Below are positions 9,984 to 19,946 of a stretch of DNA of 63,945 bases, in pieces (the first letter of the stretch is position 1; every line of letters starts with the position of its first letter). A program made the position numbers and the translations under genes. This DNA comes from an uncultured Rhodospirillales bacterium (lineage in GTDB: Bacteria; Pseudomonadota; Alphaproteobacteria; Azospirillales; Azospirillaceae), in the NCBI GenBank assembly GCA_903856295.1, contig CAIOBP010000160.1:1-63945 (forward strand), in the 5' to 3' direction. Below the pieces are notes generated by a model that made no database searches, was not told where the DNA came from, and saw only the letters and a program-made list of their open reading frames with translations.

Positions 9984-11104
9984 GGCCGGTCTCCCAGGCC
10001 GAAATGACGGCGGGTCAGCGCCAGCACCATGCCCATGCCGAAGCCGAGCGCGATCAGCGACGAGCCGCCATAGCTGACGAACGGCAGGGTCATGCCCTTG
10101 GTCGGCATCATGTGCAGCGACGAGGCCATGTTGATGAAGGCCTGCATGCCGAACTGCACCAGCAGCCCGGCCGCGGCCAGCAGCACAAAGAGGTTGGAAT
10201 CCTTCAGCAGCCGCGAGAAGCCGCGCAGCACGATGAAACCGAACAGCGCGACCAGCGCCAGCGTCCACAGCAGCCCCAACTCCTCCCCCGCCACCGCGAA
10301 GATGAAGTCGGCGTGGGCGTCGGGCAGTTGCATCTTGACCGTGCCCTGCCCCGGCCCGGTGCCGAGCAGCCCGCCATTGCCGAAGGCCTCAAGGGAGCGC
10401 GTCACCTGATACTGATCGCCGGCGGCGGGATCGAGAAAGCGGTCGATGCGGCTATGAACGTGGGGCAGCAGATAATAGGCCCCGACCAGCCCGCCACAAC
10501 CCAGCGCCCCCAGAATGACCACGAACCAGATATTGAGGCCGGCCAGGAAGAACTGGCAGAACCACACCACCGAGACCACGAAGGCCATGCCCAGGTCCGG
10601 CTGCTTGAGCAGCAGCGCCACCACCACCAGATAAGCCAGGATCGAGACGAAGTTGCCGGGAAAACCGGGGCTGGTGCGCTGAAGCGAAAACAACCACGCC
10701 GCCACCACCGCGAAGGCCGGCTTGAGGAACTCCGAGGGCTGGATCGAGATGCCGGGAAAGTGGATCCAGCGCCGCGCGCCCTTGATTTCCACCCCGACCA
10801 CCATGGTCGCCGCCGTCAGCGCCACCGCGATGCCGAACACGATCAGCGCCGCCCGCCGGACACCGCGCGGTGACAGCAGTGAAATCGCGATCATCAGCAG
10901 CAGCGCCGGGATCAGCATCACCACGTGATGCTCGACGAAATGGTAGGAGTCGAGCCCGATGCGCGCCGCCACCGCCGGACTGGCCGCCATGATCAGGATC
11001 GTGCCATACCCGACCAACACCGCCAGCGCCGCCAGCATCCAGCGGTCGACGGTCCACCACCATCTGCCCAAGATCGACTGGTCGGTGCGGTCGAAGGCCA
11101 TCAT
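9980..11104 (-). CDS. ftsW: SEDS peptidoglycan polymerase FtsW
   Basis: FtsW is the septal SEDS glycosyltransferase that polymerises lipid II with FtsI. About ten hydrophobic helices are predicted across 374 residues. The conserved motif GARRWIHFPGISIQPSEFLK lies after helix 4, and the loop near the C terminus reads LPFVSYGGSSLIA. Two adjacent ATGs (11104, 11101) are possible starts, with GGGGAG about 10 nt upstream. It lies between murD and murG in the usual order. Confidence 0.96.
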   Translation of the reverse strand: MMAFDRTDQSILGRWWWTVDRWMLAALAVLVGYGTILIMAASPAVAARIGLDSYHFVEHHVVMLIPALLLMIAISLLSPRGVRRAALIVFGIAVALTAATMVVGVEIKGARRWIHFPGISIQPSEFLKPAFAVVAAWLFSLQRTSPGFPGNFVSILAYLVVVALLLKQPDLGMAFVVSVVWFCQFFLAGLNIWFVVILGALGCGGLVGAYYLLPHVHSRIDRFLDPAAGDQYQVTRSLEAFGNGGLLGTGPGQGTVKMQLPDAHADFIFAVAGEELGLLWTLALVALFGFIVLRGFSRLLKDSNLFVLLAAAGLLVQFGMQAFINMASSLHMMPTKGMTLPFVSYGGSSLIALGFGMGMVLALTRRHFGLGDRP

Positions 11105-11131
11105 GGCCGAGTCTCCCCATTTACCCGAGCA

Positions 11132-12535
11132 TTAACCAGAATAGGTCCCGACAAACTCCGCGACATGGGCGGCGAAAGCGGCGCCGCGCGCCTCGAAATC
11201 CGTGAACTGATCGAACGATGCGCATGCCGGTGAAAGCAGAACGCAAGCCCCGGGCCGGCGTTCCGCCAGCGCCATCTCGGCAGCTTTGCGTACCGCGACA
11301 TCGAGCGTACCACATGTTGTATACTGAACTTGGCCCTCAAGCCAAGCGGCAAACGACTCGGAAGCGGCCCCGATCAAAAATGCGTGGCGAACGTGCCCCA
11401 TCAAGGGCTCCAACCCTGACAAACCGCCATCTTTTGCCTTGCCACCGAGGATCCAATAGATATCGTGGTAGCAGTCCAGAGCCTTGCCCGCGGCGTCGGC
11501 GTTGGTCGCTTTGCTGTCATTGATGAAGATTACGCCCTCGAGTTGCCCGACCCGCTGCTGCCGGTGCGCGAGGCCGGGAAAACTGGTGATCGACCGCGCG
11601 ATCAGGTCGGGATGCACCCCCACCGCCCGCGCCGTGGCATAGGACGCGCAGGCGTTTTGCCAGTTGTGGCGGCCGGGCAGCGCCGGCAGAGTGCGCAAAT
11701 CGAGGATTTCCACCGACTTGCTTTCGGTGTCGTCGATCAGCACGCCGTGGCGGGTGTAGACGCCGCCGGCCACCCGGTGCTCGACTGCGATCGGGATGAC
11801 GGTCAGATCGTCGCGCCGTTCCAGCGCCCGGAAGATTTCCCGGCTCGGCTCGTCGTCGACACCGATCACCGCGGTCGGCACGCGGTCGGACGCCGCCACC
11901 GGCTTCTGTTCGAACATCAGGGTCTTGGCGCGGATGTAGCCATCGAGACCGCCATGGCGGTCGAGATGATCGGGGGTGATGTTGAGCATCACCGCCACCG
12001 AGAACGGCGCCGCGAAGGTCAGTTCCAACTGATAGGACGACAGCTCGAGGACATAGGTGCCGCTGGCGCCCATCGGCGGCAGGCTCAGGACCGGCGTGCC
12101 GAGATTGCCCCCGACCGCCACCGGCCGCCCGGTCAGCTTCAGGATGTGGCCGATCAGCGAGGTGGTGGTCGACTTGCCGTTGGTGCCGGTGATGCCGATC
12201 CAGGTGGCGTCGTGCTCGGAGCGCGCCAGCAATTCGATGTCGCCGATGATCTCGGTCCCCGCCGCCCGCGCCCGCGCCGCCACCGGATTGGCCTCGGGAA
12301 AGCTGTGGGGAATGCCCGGGGCCAGCACCAGCGCCGCCGCGCCGGCCAGGTCCGCCTGGTACAGATCGACCAGCGGCACCCCCGCCGCTTCGGCCTCGGC
12401 CCGGCGCACCGGGCTGTCGTCCCAGGCCCAAACCGTGGCGCCGCTGGCCTTGAGCGCCACCGCGCTGGCCAGACCCGAGCGGGCGAGCCCCATCACCGCC
12501 ACCGGGTAGCCCTTAAAGAAGAAGAGGTCGATCAT
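11132..12535 (-). CDS. murD: UDP-N-acetylmuramoylalanine--D-glutamate ligase MurD
   Basis: MurD adds D-Glu to UDP-MurNAc-L-Ala. The P-loop GTNGKSTTT begins at residue 117 and LNITPDHLDRHG marks the central domain. A GTG at 12541 is in frame two codons earlier, but the ATG at 12535 (MIDLFFFKGY) lies 10 nt after GAGG, a better spacing, so I use it. It follows mraY by only 7 nt. The product is 467 aa. Confidence 0.95.
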   Translation of the reverse strand: MIDLFFFKGYPVAVMGLARSGLASAVALKASGATVWAWDDSPVRRAEAEAAGVPLVDLYQADLAGAAALVLAPGIPHSFPEANPVAARARAAGTEIIGDIELLARSEHDATWIGITGTNGKSTTTSLIGHILKLTGRPVAVGGNLGTPVLSLPPMGASGTYVLELSSYQLELTFAAPFSVAVMLNITPDHLDRHGGLDGYIRAKTLMFEQKPVAASDRVPTAVIGVDDEPSREIFRALERRDDLTVIPIAVEHRVAGGVYTRHGVLIDDTESKSVEILDLRTLPALPGRHNWQNACASYATARAVGVHPDLIARSITSFPGLAHRQQRVGQLEGVIFINDSKATNADAAGKALDCYHDIYWILGGKAKDGGLSGLEPLMGHVRHAFLIGAASESFAAWLEGQVQYTTCGTLDVAVRKAAEMALAERRPGACVLLSPACASFDQFTDFEARGAAFAAHVAEFVGTYSG

Positions 12536-12542
12536 GCGCACG

Positions 12543-13628
12543 TCACCTCAGCTTCAGAGTTGAAAGTCCGATCAGGGCCAGGATGGTGGCGATGATCCAG
12601 AAGCGGATCACCACCGTGGGCTCGGCCCAGCCCTTTTTCTCGAAATGATGATGCAGCGGCGCCATCCGGAACACCCGCTTGCCCGTGAGCTTGAACGACG
12701 CGACCTGGACGATCACCGACACCGTTTCCAGCACGAACAAACCGCCGATGATGGCCAGCACGATCTCGTGCTTGGTCACGACGCTGATCGCGCCCAGCGC
12801 CCCGCCCACCGAGAGCGAGCCGGTGTCGCCCATGAACACCATGGCCGGCGGCGCGTTGAACCACAAAAAGCCCAGGCTGGCCCCGACCAGGGCACCGCAG
12901 AACACCGTGAGTTCACCCGCGCGCGGCACGTAATGGAGTTGCAGGTAGTTGGCGAAGATCGAGTTGCCGACCAGATAGGCGATCAGCCCGAAACAGCCGG
13001 CGGCGATCATCACCGGCACGATGGCCAGACCGTCGAGGCCGTCGGTGAGATTGACCGCGTTGGAGGCGCCAACCGTCACGAACACCGAGAGGACGATGAA
13101 GAACCAGCCCAACTGCACCAGCACTTCCTTGAAGAACGGAATCGACAGCCCCTGGGCCAGCGGCTCGGGCGTTACCATCACGATCAGCACCGAGGCGACC
13201 AGCGACACCCCGACCTGGGCGATCAGCTTCAGCTTGCCCGGCAACCCCTTGGGGTTGCGCTTGGTCAGCTTGAGATAATCGTCGCCGAAGCCGACCAGAC
13301 CGAAGCCGACCGTGACCAGCAGCACGATCCAGGTATAGGCGTTGGACAGGTCGACCCACAGCAGGGTGCTGACGATCACCGCGATCAGGATCATCAGGCC
13401 GCCCATGGTCGGCGTGCCCTTTTTCTTGAGATGGGTTTCCGGTCCGTCGGCGCGGATCGGCTGGCCCTCGCCCTGCTTCTTCTTCAGCCAGCGGATCAGC
13501 GCCGGCCCGATCACGAAGCTGATCACCAGCGCCGTCAGCACCGCGCCGCCGGTACGGAAGGTGATGTAGCGGAACAGGTTGAACGGACCGAATTCGGCCG
13601 CCAGCGGAAAGAGCAAATGATACAGCAT
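12543..13628 (-). CDS. mraY: Phospho-N-acetylmuramoyl-pentapeptide transferase MraY
   Basis: MraY attaches phospho-MurNAc-pentapeptide to undecaprenyl phosphate to form lipid I. The protein has 361 aa and about ten membrane segments. The conserved cytoplasmic loops [20 protein letters not shown] (catalytic aspartates) and FMGDTGSL are all present, together with [11 protein letters not shown] near the end. It is tightly packed between murF and murD. Confidence 0.97.
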   Translation of the reverse strand: MLYHLLFPLAAEFGPFNLFRYITFRTGGAVLTALVISFVIGPALIRWLKKKQGEGQPIRADGPETHLKKKGTPTMGGLMILIAVIVSTLLWVDLSNAYTWIVLLVTVGFGLVGFGDDYLKLTKRNPKGLPGKLKLIAQVGVSLVASVLIVMVTPEPLAQGLSIPFFKEVLVQLGWFFIVLSVFVTVGASNAVNLTDGLDGLAIVPVMIAAGCFGLIAYLVGNSIFANYLQLHYVPRAGELTVFCGALVGASLGFLWFNAPPAMVFMGDTGSLSVGGALGAISVVTKHEIVLAIIGGLFVLETVSVIVQVASFKLTGKRVFRMAPLHHHFEKKGWAEPTVVIRFWIIATILALIGLSTLKLR

Positions 13629-13648
13629 GGTCTATAGCCCTCGTCCGC

Positions 13649-15091
13649 TTACGAAATCGCCGCGGCCGCCGCCGCCGGCTGAGAAACATCCAGCGCCACC
13701 AGCGACGCCACCACTCCGTTCATCCGGCTGCCCGCCGAGCCCTTGACCAGCACGACGTCGCCGTCCCGCACCGCCCACGCCACCGACGGCGCCAGCGCCT
13801 CGGCATCGGCAGCGTACGCGCCACGTACACCGGCCGGCAGCTCCGCGTACAGCGCCTTCATGTGCGGACAGCAGCAGAAGGCGAGGTCGAAACCGGCGCC
13901 GACCAGCGGCCCGGCCAACCCGGCATGGAGAGCCTCGGAGGCCGCGCCCAGTTCGCGCATGTCGCCGAGCACCGCGATCCGCCGGCCACCGGCGCCGGGC
14001 TCGACCGTGCCCGCGACCTGGAACGACGCCTCCATCGCCGCCGGGCTGGCGTTGTAGCTTTCATCGATCAGGGTGAAGGCGCCGCCATCCTTGAGGGCGA
14101 TGCGCCGCCGCACCCCCCGGCCCTTGACCGGGGGCAAGGTGCCCAGCGTCCGCGCCGCCGCCGCGAGATCCGCCCCGGCGGCCCGAACCGCCAGCAGCAC
14201 GCCGAGACTGTTCATCACCAGATGCCGGCCGGGCAGCGACAGAGTGTACGTGAGACGTACACCGCCGATCTCGACCTCGACCTCACTGGCGTCGTCGCGG
14301 CAGGCGCAGCTGATCAACCGGGCGTCAACCCCGGCGGCCTCGCCAAAACTCTGAACGTTTTCAAGCCCAGCTGCCCGCGCCGCCGCCGCCAGCCGCCCGT
14401 ACTGGCCGTTGTCGCGATTGAGAATGGCCACCCCGCCCGCCGTCATGCCCTCGAACAGCTCGGCCTTGGCGTCGGCGATGGCGTCGACCGAGGCGAAGAA
14501 TTCCAGATGCGCCGGGGCGATGGTGGTGATCAGCCCGACATCGGGCCGGACCATCCGCGACAGCGGCCCGATCTCGCCGGCATGGTTCATGCCCAGCTCG
14601 AACACCCCGAACCGGCAATCGGCGGGCAGCCGCGCCAGACTGAGCGGCACCCCCCAGTGATTGTTGAGGCTGCCCTGGGTGGCGTAGCTCGGCGCCTGAT
14701 CGGCCAGGCAGCGGATCAGCGCCTCCTTGGTCCCGGTCTTGCCGACCGAGCCAGTGACCGCGATGATCTTCGCCGCCGCCCGCACCCGCCCGGCCCGGCC
14801 GAGCTGTTCGAGAGCGGTGAAGGTATCGGCGCACACCAGCAGCGGCGCGTCCGCCGCCACGCCCTCCGGCCGCTCGCTGACCAGCGCCGCCGCCGCCCCG
14901 GCCGCCAGCGCCTTGGCCACGAAGCCGTGGCCATCGAAATTCGGCCCTTTGAGCGCGACGAACACATCACCCGGCGCCACGGTGCGGCTGTCGATCGACA
15001 CCCCGCTCGCCCGCCACGCGACGGCACCGGTCCCGCCGGTTGCGGCCGCCGCGTCTTCCGAACGCCAGAGGGGAGAGGCGCCGACGCTCAT
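13649..15091 (-). CDS. murF: UDP-MurNAc-tripeptide--D-alanyl-D-alanine ligase MurF
   Basis: MurF adds the D-Ala-D-Ala dipeptide to complete the pentapeptide. The substrate-binding SIDSRTVAPGDVF motif is at about 32-44 and the P-loop GSVGKTGTKE at 114-123; DESYNASP lies in the C-terminal half. The 480-aa product is of normal length. Its start overlaps the murE stop by 4 nt. Confidence 0.95.
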   Translation of the reverse strand: MSVGASPLWRSEDAAAATGGTGAVAWRASGVSIDSRTVAPGDVFVALKGPNFDGHGFVAKALAAGAAAALVSERPEGVAADAPLLVCADTFTALEQLGRAGRVRAAAKIIAVTGSVGKTGTKEALIRCLADQAPSYATQGSLNNHWGVPLSLARLPADCRFGVFELGMNHAGEIGPLSRMVRPDVGLITTIAPAHLEFFASVDAIADAKAELFEGMTAGGVAILNRDNGQYGRLAAAARAAGLENVQSFGEAAGVDARLISCACRDDASEVEVEIGGVRLTYTLSLPGRHLVMNSLGVLLAVRAAGADLAAAARTLGTLPPVKGRGVRRRIALKDGGAFTLIDESYNASPAAMEASFQVAGTVEPGAGGRRIAVLGDMRELGAASEALHAGLAGPLVGAGFDLAFCCCPHMKALYAELPAGVRGAYAADAEALAPSVAWAVRDGDVVLVKGSAGSRMNGVVASLVALDVSQPAAAAAAIS

Positions 15092-16551
15092 GCTCCCAGC
15101 TCCGCCACCGCCGCCCGCGCTTCCGTCGCATCGTCGAAGGTTATGGTTTCCGCGCCCACGATCTTCCCCTGTTCATGGCCCTTGCCGGCGATCACCAGCA
15201 GGTCGCCCGCCGCCAAATCCTTCACCGCCGCCCGGATCGCCGCGTGCCGGTCGCCGATTTCCACCGCGCCGGGCGCGGCGGCCAATATTTCCGCCCGGAT
15301 CGCCGCCGCAACCTCGCTGCGCGGGTTGTCGTCGGTGACGATCACCCGGTCGGCGAGGCGAACCGCGATCTCGCCCATCACCGGCCGCTTGCCCCGGTCG
15401 CGGTCGCCGCCGCAGCCGAACACCACCACCAGCCGCCGGTCCGCATGGGGACGCAACGCGGTGAGCACGGTTTCCAGCGCGTCGGGGGTGTGGGCGTAAT
15501 CGACGATCACCGGCGCCCCGGCCGGATGATGGGCCACCCGTTGCAGCCGCCCCGGCACGCCTTCGAGACTTTCCAGCGCCTCGACCGCCGGCCCAACCTC
15601 GCCGGCCGGGTTGGCGGCCAGCACCAGCCCGAGGGCGCACAGGGCGTTCCAGGCCTGAAAGCGGCCGATCAAACCCAACTCGATCTCCACCGGCCGGCCG
15701 AGAAACTCCAGGGCCAGCCGCTGGCCATGGGGCAGCGGCGTCACGCCCCGCACCTTGATCTCCCGGCCGGCATGACCGTAGCCCAGCACCCGGATGCCGC
15801 GAATCTGGCAGAGCAGCGCCAGTTCGGGAAACTCCGGCGCGTCGGCATTAAGCACCGCCATGCCCTGATCGGCCAGCACCCGCGCGAACAGCGCGCCCTT
15901 GGCCGCCAGATAACTGGTCATATCGCCGTGATAATCGAGATGATCGCGGGTCAGGTTGGTGAAGCCCGCCGCCTTCAGCCGCACGCCATCGAGCCGGAAC
16001 TGGTCGAGCCCGTGGCTGGAGGCTTCCATGGCCAGATGATCGACCCCGGCCCCGGCCAGCGCCGCCAGTCCGGCATGGAGCGCCACCGGGTCCGGCGTGG
16101 TCATGCCCGGCCCGGCCCATTCGACCCCGGCGGGCGCCGACAGGCCGAGCGTGCCCAGGCAGGCCGCCCGCCGGCCCAGCCGCTCCCAGATCTGGCGGAC
16201 GAACTGCACGGTCGAAGTCTTGCCGTTGGTGCCGGTGACCGCGACCACGGTTTCGGGCTGACGGCCGTAGAACGCCGCCGCCAACAACGCAAAAGCCCGG
16301 CGCGGGGCCGGGTCCTCGATCAGGCGGATGCCGGGCGCCTCGATCCGGGTGCCGGGAGGCGCCAGAATGGCCACCGCCCCCTTCGCCACCGCATCGGCGA
16401 TAAAGGCCCGGCCATCGCTGCGGCTGCCCGGCAGCGCCGCGAAGAGAAAGCCCGGCCGCACCGCCCGCGAGTCGGCGGTCAGGCCGGCGATCTCGAGATC
16501 GGCGCCGTCGAGCCCGGCCACGGTGGTCTGGCCGGCGCTAATGGTCGTCAT
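15088..16551 (-). CDS. murE: UDP-MurNAc-L-Ala-D-Glu--meso-diaminopimelate ligase MurE
   Basis: MurE adds the third stem residue. The P-loop GTNGKTST is at 107-114 and NLTRDHLDYHG marks the central domain. The DNPR tetrad in VTDDNPRSE is the specificity motif for meso-diaminopimelate, as expected for a Gram-negative. I prefer the ATG at 16551 (MTTISAG, 487 aa), which overlaps the ftsI stop by 14 nt, because family alignment starts there. ATGs further upstream would lie deep inside ftsI. Confidence 0.94.
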   Translation of the reverse strand: MTTISAGQTTVAGLDGADLEIAGLTADSRAVRPGFLFAALPGSRSDGRAFIADAVAKGAVAILAPPGTRIEAPGIRLIEDPAPRRAFALLAAAFYGRQPETVVAVTGTNGKTSTVQFVRQIWERLGRRAACLGTLGLSAPAGVEWAGPGMTTPDPVALHAGLAALAGAGVDHLAMEASSHGLDQFRLDGVRLKAAGFTNLTRDHLDYHGDMTSYLAAKGALFARVLADQGMAVLNADAPEFPELALLCQIRGIRVLGYGHAGREIKVRGVTPLPHGQRLALEFLGRPVEIELGLIGRFQAWNALCALGLVLAANPAGEVGPAVEALESLEGVPGRLQRVAHHPAGAPVIVDYAHTPDALETVLTALRPHADRRLVVVFGCGGDRDRGKRPVMGEIAVRLADRVIVTDDNPRSEVAAAIRAEILAAAPGAVEIGDRHAAIRAAVKDLAAGDLLVIAGKGHEQGKIVGAETITFDDATEARAAVAELGA

Positions 16552-18304
16552 CAGGCGAGTAAGCCGCAAGGTTGGTGCCTTTCGCGCTGGTACCGATATC
16601 GAGAGCATCCCGAATTTCCGGCCGGGTTTCGTCGACCGGCTGCACACCAAGTAGCGGCCCGATCTGCTTGATCACCCGTCCGACCGCCGGAGCCGCGGTC
16701 CAGCCGGCGGTGGCGAAGCCATGGGTCGACGCCGACGGCCGCGGCTCGTCGAACATCACCATCACCAGATATTTCGGGTCGTTGATCGGGAAGACGCCGA
16801 TGAATGAGGTCAGGTTGGCGTTGGTGGCGTAATGACGACCGCGCTGCTTGTCGGCGGTGCCGGTCTTGCCGCCGACCAGATAGCCGGGCACGTCGGCGAG
16901 CTTCGCCGTTCCTTCCGCGACCACGATCCGGAACAGCTTGCGCATTTCCTGGGAGGTCCGCTCGGAAACCAGACGCTCGCCCTTCACCTCCTGGCCCGGC
17001 TGAACCTTCAGCAGGGTCGGCTTGTGCAGGATGCCGCCATTGATCACCGCCGACGCCCCCATCACCACATGCAGCGGACTGACCGACATGCCGTGACCGA
17101 AGGCGATGGTCATGGCGTTGATCTCGCGCCACGGATGGGGAATCAGCGGCCGCCCCAGTTCCGGCAATTCGATCGGCACCGCTTTCGTGAAGCCGATCTT
17201 GCTCATGAAGGCCTGCTGAGTCGGCACGCCGGCGGTCAGGTCCATGTGCACCGAACCGAGATTGGACGAATACTCGAAGATTTCCGAGACGCTCAGCATC
17301 CGGTGCTTGCCGTGATAGTCGCTGATCGTGAAGCGTCCGATATGAATCGGATTGATGGCGTCGAAGCTGTCGTTGAAGCGCACCTTGCCGCTGTCCAGCG
17401 ACATCGCTGAATTGAAGATTTTGAAGGTCGACCCCATCTCGTAGACGCCGAGGGTGTTGCGGTCGAACTTCTGCTCGTCTTCGATTTCGCCCGGCTCGTG
17501 GGGATCGAAGTCGGGCAGCGAGGTCATGGCCAGCACCTCGCCGGTCCGGACATCCATGATGATGCCGTTGCCGCCGATCGCCTTGAATTCCTCGACCCCG
17601 GCCGCGATCTCGCGGCGCAGGATATGCTGAAGCCGCAAATCCAGCGAGGTCTGCAACGGCTTCAGCGCCTCGGCCTTCAGCGGCTTGTCGAAGGAGCGCT
17701 CAAGGCCGGCGAGACCGACATTATCGACGCCGGTGTAGCCGACGACATGGGCGGTCAGGCTGGCCGGCGGATAAAACCGGCGCTCCTCGCGCTCGAACAG
17801 AATGCCCGGCAGGCCCAACACGTGAACCGCCTGATGCTGGCGCGGCGTCAGGTTGCGCTTCAGCCAGACGAAACGCTTGTTGCTGGAGAGCTTGGCGTAG
17901 GTCTCTTTATAATCGAGCCCCGGCAGCGCCTCGGCCAGCTTGGCGGCGGCTTCGTGGGCGTCGAGCACCAGCTTCGGATCGGCGTAGAGCGAGGCGGTGG
18001 CCAGCGAGGTGGCCAGCTGCTGGCCGTTGCGATCGAGAATATCGGCCCGGGTCAGCAGGGCATCGGGCTCGGCGGCGTGCCCGATATGCACCTCCTCCCG
18101 GTCGGTGAAGCAGGTCGCCCCGACCAGCCGCACCGAAACCGCGGTAAAGGCGAGCACGATCAGCAGTCCGGTGACCACCAGGCGGTCGCGCCCCCGTTCG
18201 AGGGCTTTGTTGGCGCCGATGATGGCGCGGGCATGAAAGCGACTTTCCGCCGAATATCGCGCCTCGCCGCCATCGTCCCGGGGGGAACCCTGCTCTGTAT
18301 TCAT
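16538..18304 (-). CDS. ftsI: Peptidoglycan D,D-transpeptidase FtsI (PBP3)
   Basis: FtsI is the septal class B penicillin-binding protein working with FtsW. A cytoplasmic tail of about 42 residues is followed by a transmembrane helix (43-60), a dimerisation/pedestal domain and the transpeptidase domain. The three active-site motifs are complete: S292-x-x-K295, S346-x-N348 and K480-T-G. Length is 588 aa. The ATG overlaps the ftsL stop by 4 nt. Confidence 0.97.
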   Translation of the reverse strand: MNTEQGSPRDDGGEARYSAESRFHARAIIGANKALERGRDRLVVTGLLIVLAFTAVSVRLVGATCFTDREEVHIGHAAEPDALLTRADILDRNGQQLATSLATASLYADPKLVLDAHEAAAKLAEALPGLDYKETYAKLSSNKRFVWLKRNLTPRQHQAVHVLGLPGILFEREERRFYPPASLTAHVVGYTGVDNVGLAGLERSFDKPLKAEALKPLQTSLDLRLQHILRREIAAGVEEFKAIGGNGIIMDVRTGEVLAMTSLPDFDPHEPGEIEDEQKFDRNTLGVYEMGSTFKIFNSAMSLDSGKVRFNDSFDAINPIHIGRFTISDYHGKHRMLSVSEIFEYSSNLGSVHMDLTAGVPTQQAFMSKIGFTKAVPIELPELGRPLIPHPWREINAMTIAFGHGMSVSPLHVVMGASAVINGGILHKPTLLKVQPGQEVKGERLVSERTSQEMRKLFRIVVAEGTAKLADVPGYLVGGKTGTADKQRGRHYATNANLTSFIGVFPINDPKYLVMVMFDEPRPSASTHGFATAGWTAAPAVGRVIKQIGPLLGVQPVDETRPEIRDALDIGTSAKGTNLAAYSPDDDH

Positions 18305-18903
18305 TGGACACGCCCCATCCGGGTCAGGAGAGCGCCGATGTCATCCCGCGCCGAGGCCCGCGCCGGGATCGCCCGGGTCGACACATGAGCCACCGCGAAG
18401 GCCGGCCCCGGCGCCGAGGCCGAACGCACGGTCCGGATCGGCCGGCGCTGCTGGGACTGACCCTGATGCTGAGGCAGCAACTGGACCGGCGCCTGCGCCG
18501 CCGCCAGCGTCGCGATCGGCGCCTGACGCTGCCCCATCGGCTGCCCCTTGCCCTCGATCCTGGATGGCTGGGCCGGCGCCGGATCGCGCGGCGCCAGCGT
18601 GTCGTTCAGGCTGGCGGGCACCGTGACCGGCCGAGGCGGCAGCACATCGAACCCCGCGATCTGCGTCGCGACGATCGGCTTCAGCGCCAGATAATTGGAC
18701 GCCAGCTGCTCCAGCCGCGCCGGATCGTTGAGAAAGCTCCACTCGGCCTTCAGCACCTGAATGCCGTCATGCTCGGTGACGATCTGACGCTCCAGGGCGA
18801 TCTTCTCGTCCTTCAAGCTCTGGACACGGTAGCTGGTGGAAAACAGCGAAACACCAGCAAACGCGGCAAGACCGAGCCAGAGAAAATCAGACTTGTGGAG
18901 CAT
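18301..18903 (-). CDS. ftsL: Cell division protein FtsL, long form
   Basis: This is a bitopic divisome protein. The start MLHKSDFLWLGLAAF has a strong Shine-Dalgarno (GAGGAGG) and places a transmembrane helix at about residues 7-22. A coiled-coil segment follows to about residue 90, with the DPARLEQLASNYLALKP motif typical of FtsL. The last 100 residues are an unusual Pro/Gln/Ala-rich extension not needed by FtsL from other groups. The product is 200 aa. Identification rests on position between rsmH and ftsI plus the coiled-coil motif. Confidence 0.88.
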   Translation of the reverse strand: MLHKSDFLWLGLAAFAGVSLFSTSYRVQSLKDEKIALERQIVTEHDGIQVLKAEWSFLNDPARLEQLASNYLALKPIVATQIAGFDVLPPRPVTVPASLNDTLAPRDPAPAQPSRIEGKGQPMGQRQAPIATLAAAQAPVQLLPQHQGQSQQRRPIRTVRSASAPGPAFAVAHVSTRAIPARASARDDIGALLTRMGRVQ

Positions 18904-18929
18904 AGGGGGCCTCCTCGGAGCGCTCAGAG

Positions 18930-19946
18930 TCAATCAGATGACGGGCAGATAACGGGCGAACCGGTTCGCTCGGCCACCCGCAACCGGGCGGAGCGCGAAC
19001 GCGGATTGGCCGCTACCTCGGCGGCCGACGGAATCAGAGGACGGCGCTCAATCAAGCGGAAGCTCGGCTCGCGCCGCTCCGCTCCGGTGATCGCCAGCGG
19101 CTGATGACGGGAAGGACCAGGGAGAACTCCCGCGCGCTGGCGCAAAAAGTCCTTGACCACCCGGTCCTCGAAAGAGTGAAATGCAACGATGCCGAGGCGT
19201 CCGCCCGGCGCCAGCAGGCGCTCTGAAGCCGCGAGGCCGCGTGCCAGTTCGCCCGGTTCGTCATTGACCGCCATCCGCAGCGCCTGGAAGGTCCGGGTGG
19301 CGGGATCGATGCCGTCCCGACTCATCGGCACCGCCCGGCGCACGATCGAAGCCAACCGGCCGGTGCGCGTGATCGGCTCGACCGTGCGCGCCTCGGCGAT
19401 GAACGTGGCCACCCGGCGGGCGCGCCGCTCGTCGCCATATTCGAAGATGATGCGCGCCAGCTCGTGCTCGGGCAGGCTGTTGACCAGATCGGCAGCAGTG
19501 GTGCCGCCGGACCCCATGCGCATGTCGAGCGGCCCGTCGAAGCGGAACGAGAAGCCGCGCTCGGCCTCGTCGAGATGGGCCGAGGAGACGCCGAGATCGA
19601 ACACCACGCCATCGACCGCGCCGACACCGTGCGCGGCCAGCAAAGCCTCAAGATCGCCGAAGCAGCCCTCAAGCACCGTGAGCCGGCCGTCGCTGCGGGC
19701 GGCCAGGGCCTGGGCGAGCGCGATGGCGCGGGGGTCGCGGTCCACCGCGAACACCCGGCAGCCGGCGGCGGCCAGCAGCGCCTCGGTATAACCACCCTCG
19801 CCGAAGGTGCAGTCGACATACACACCGCCGTCGCGCAGCGCCAGCGCCTGCACCACCTCATCGCGCATCACCGGGATATGGCCCCCGGCGGCGGGGCGGC
19901 GGCACGGCGCGGCATCCTCTGCGGTGAGCGCGGCGGCGGCGGTCAT
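18930..19946 (-). CDS. rsmH: 16S rRNA m4C1402 methyltransferase RsmH (MraW)
   Basis: RsmH uses S-adenosylmethionine to methylate N4 of C1402 in the ribosomal decoding centre. The SAM-binding stretch VDCTFGEGGYTEALL is at about 43-57, followed by AVDRDPRAIA, FDLGVSSAHLD and SFRFDGPLDMRM. The 338-aa length fits. The start overlaps the mraZ stop by 4 nt, keeping the mraZ-rsmH pair conserved in most bacteria. Confidence 0.97.
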   Translation of the reverse strand: MTAAAALTAEDAAPCRRPAAGGHIPVMRDEVVQALALRDGGVYVDCTFGEGGYTEALLAAAGCRVFAVDRDPRAIALAQALAARSDGRLTVLEGCFGDLEALLAAHGVGAVDGVVFDLGVSSAHLDEAERGFSFRFDGPLDMRMGSGGTTAADLVNSLPEHELARIIFEYGDERRARRVATFIAEARTVEPITRTGRLASIVRRAVPMSRDGIDPATRTFQALRMAVNDEPGELARGLAASERLLAPGGRLGIVAFHSFEDRVVKDFLRQRAGVLPGPSRHQPLAITGAERREPSFRLIERRPLIPSAAEVAANPRSRSARLRVAERTGSPVICPSSD

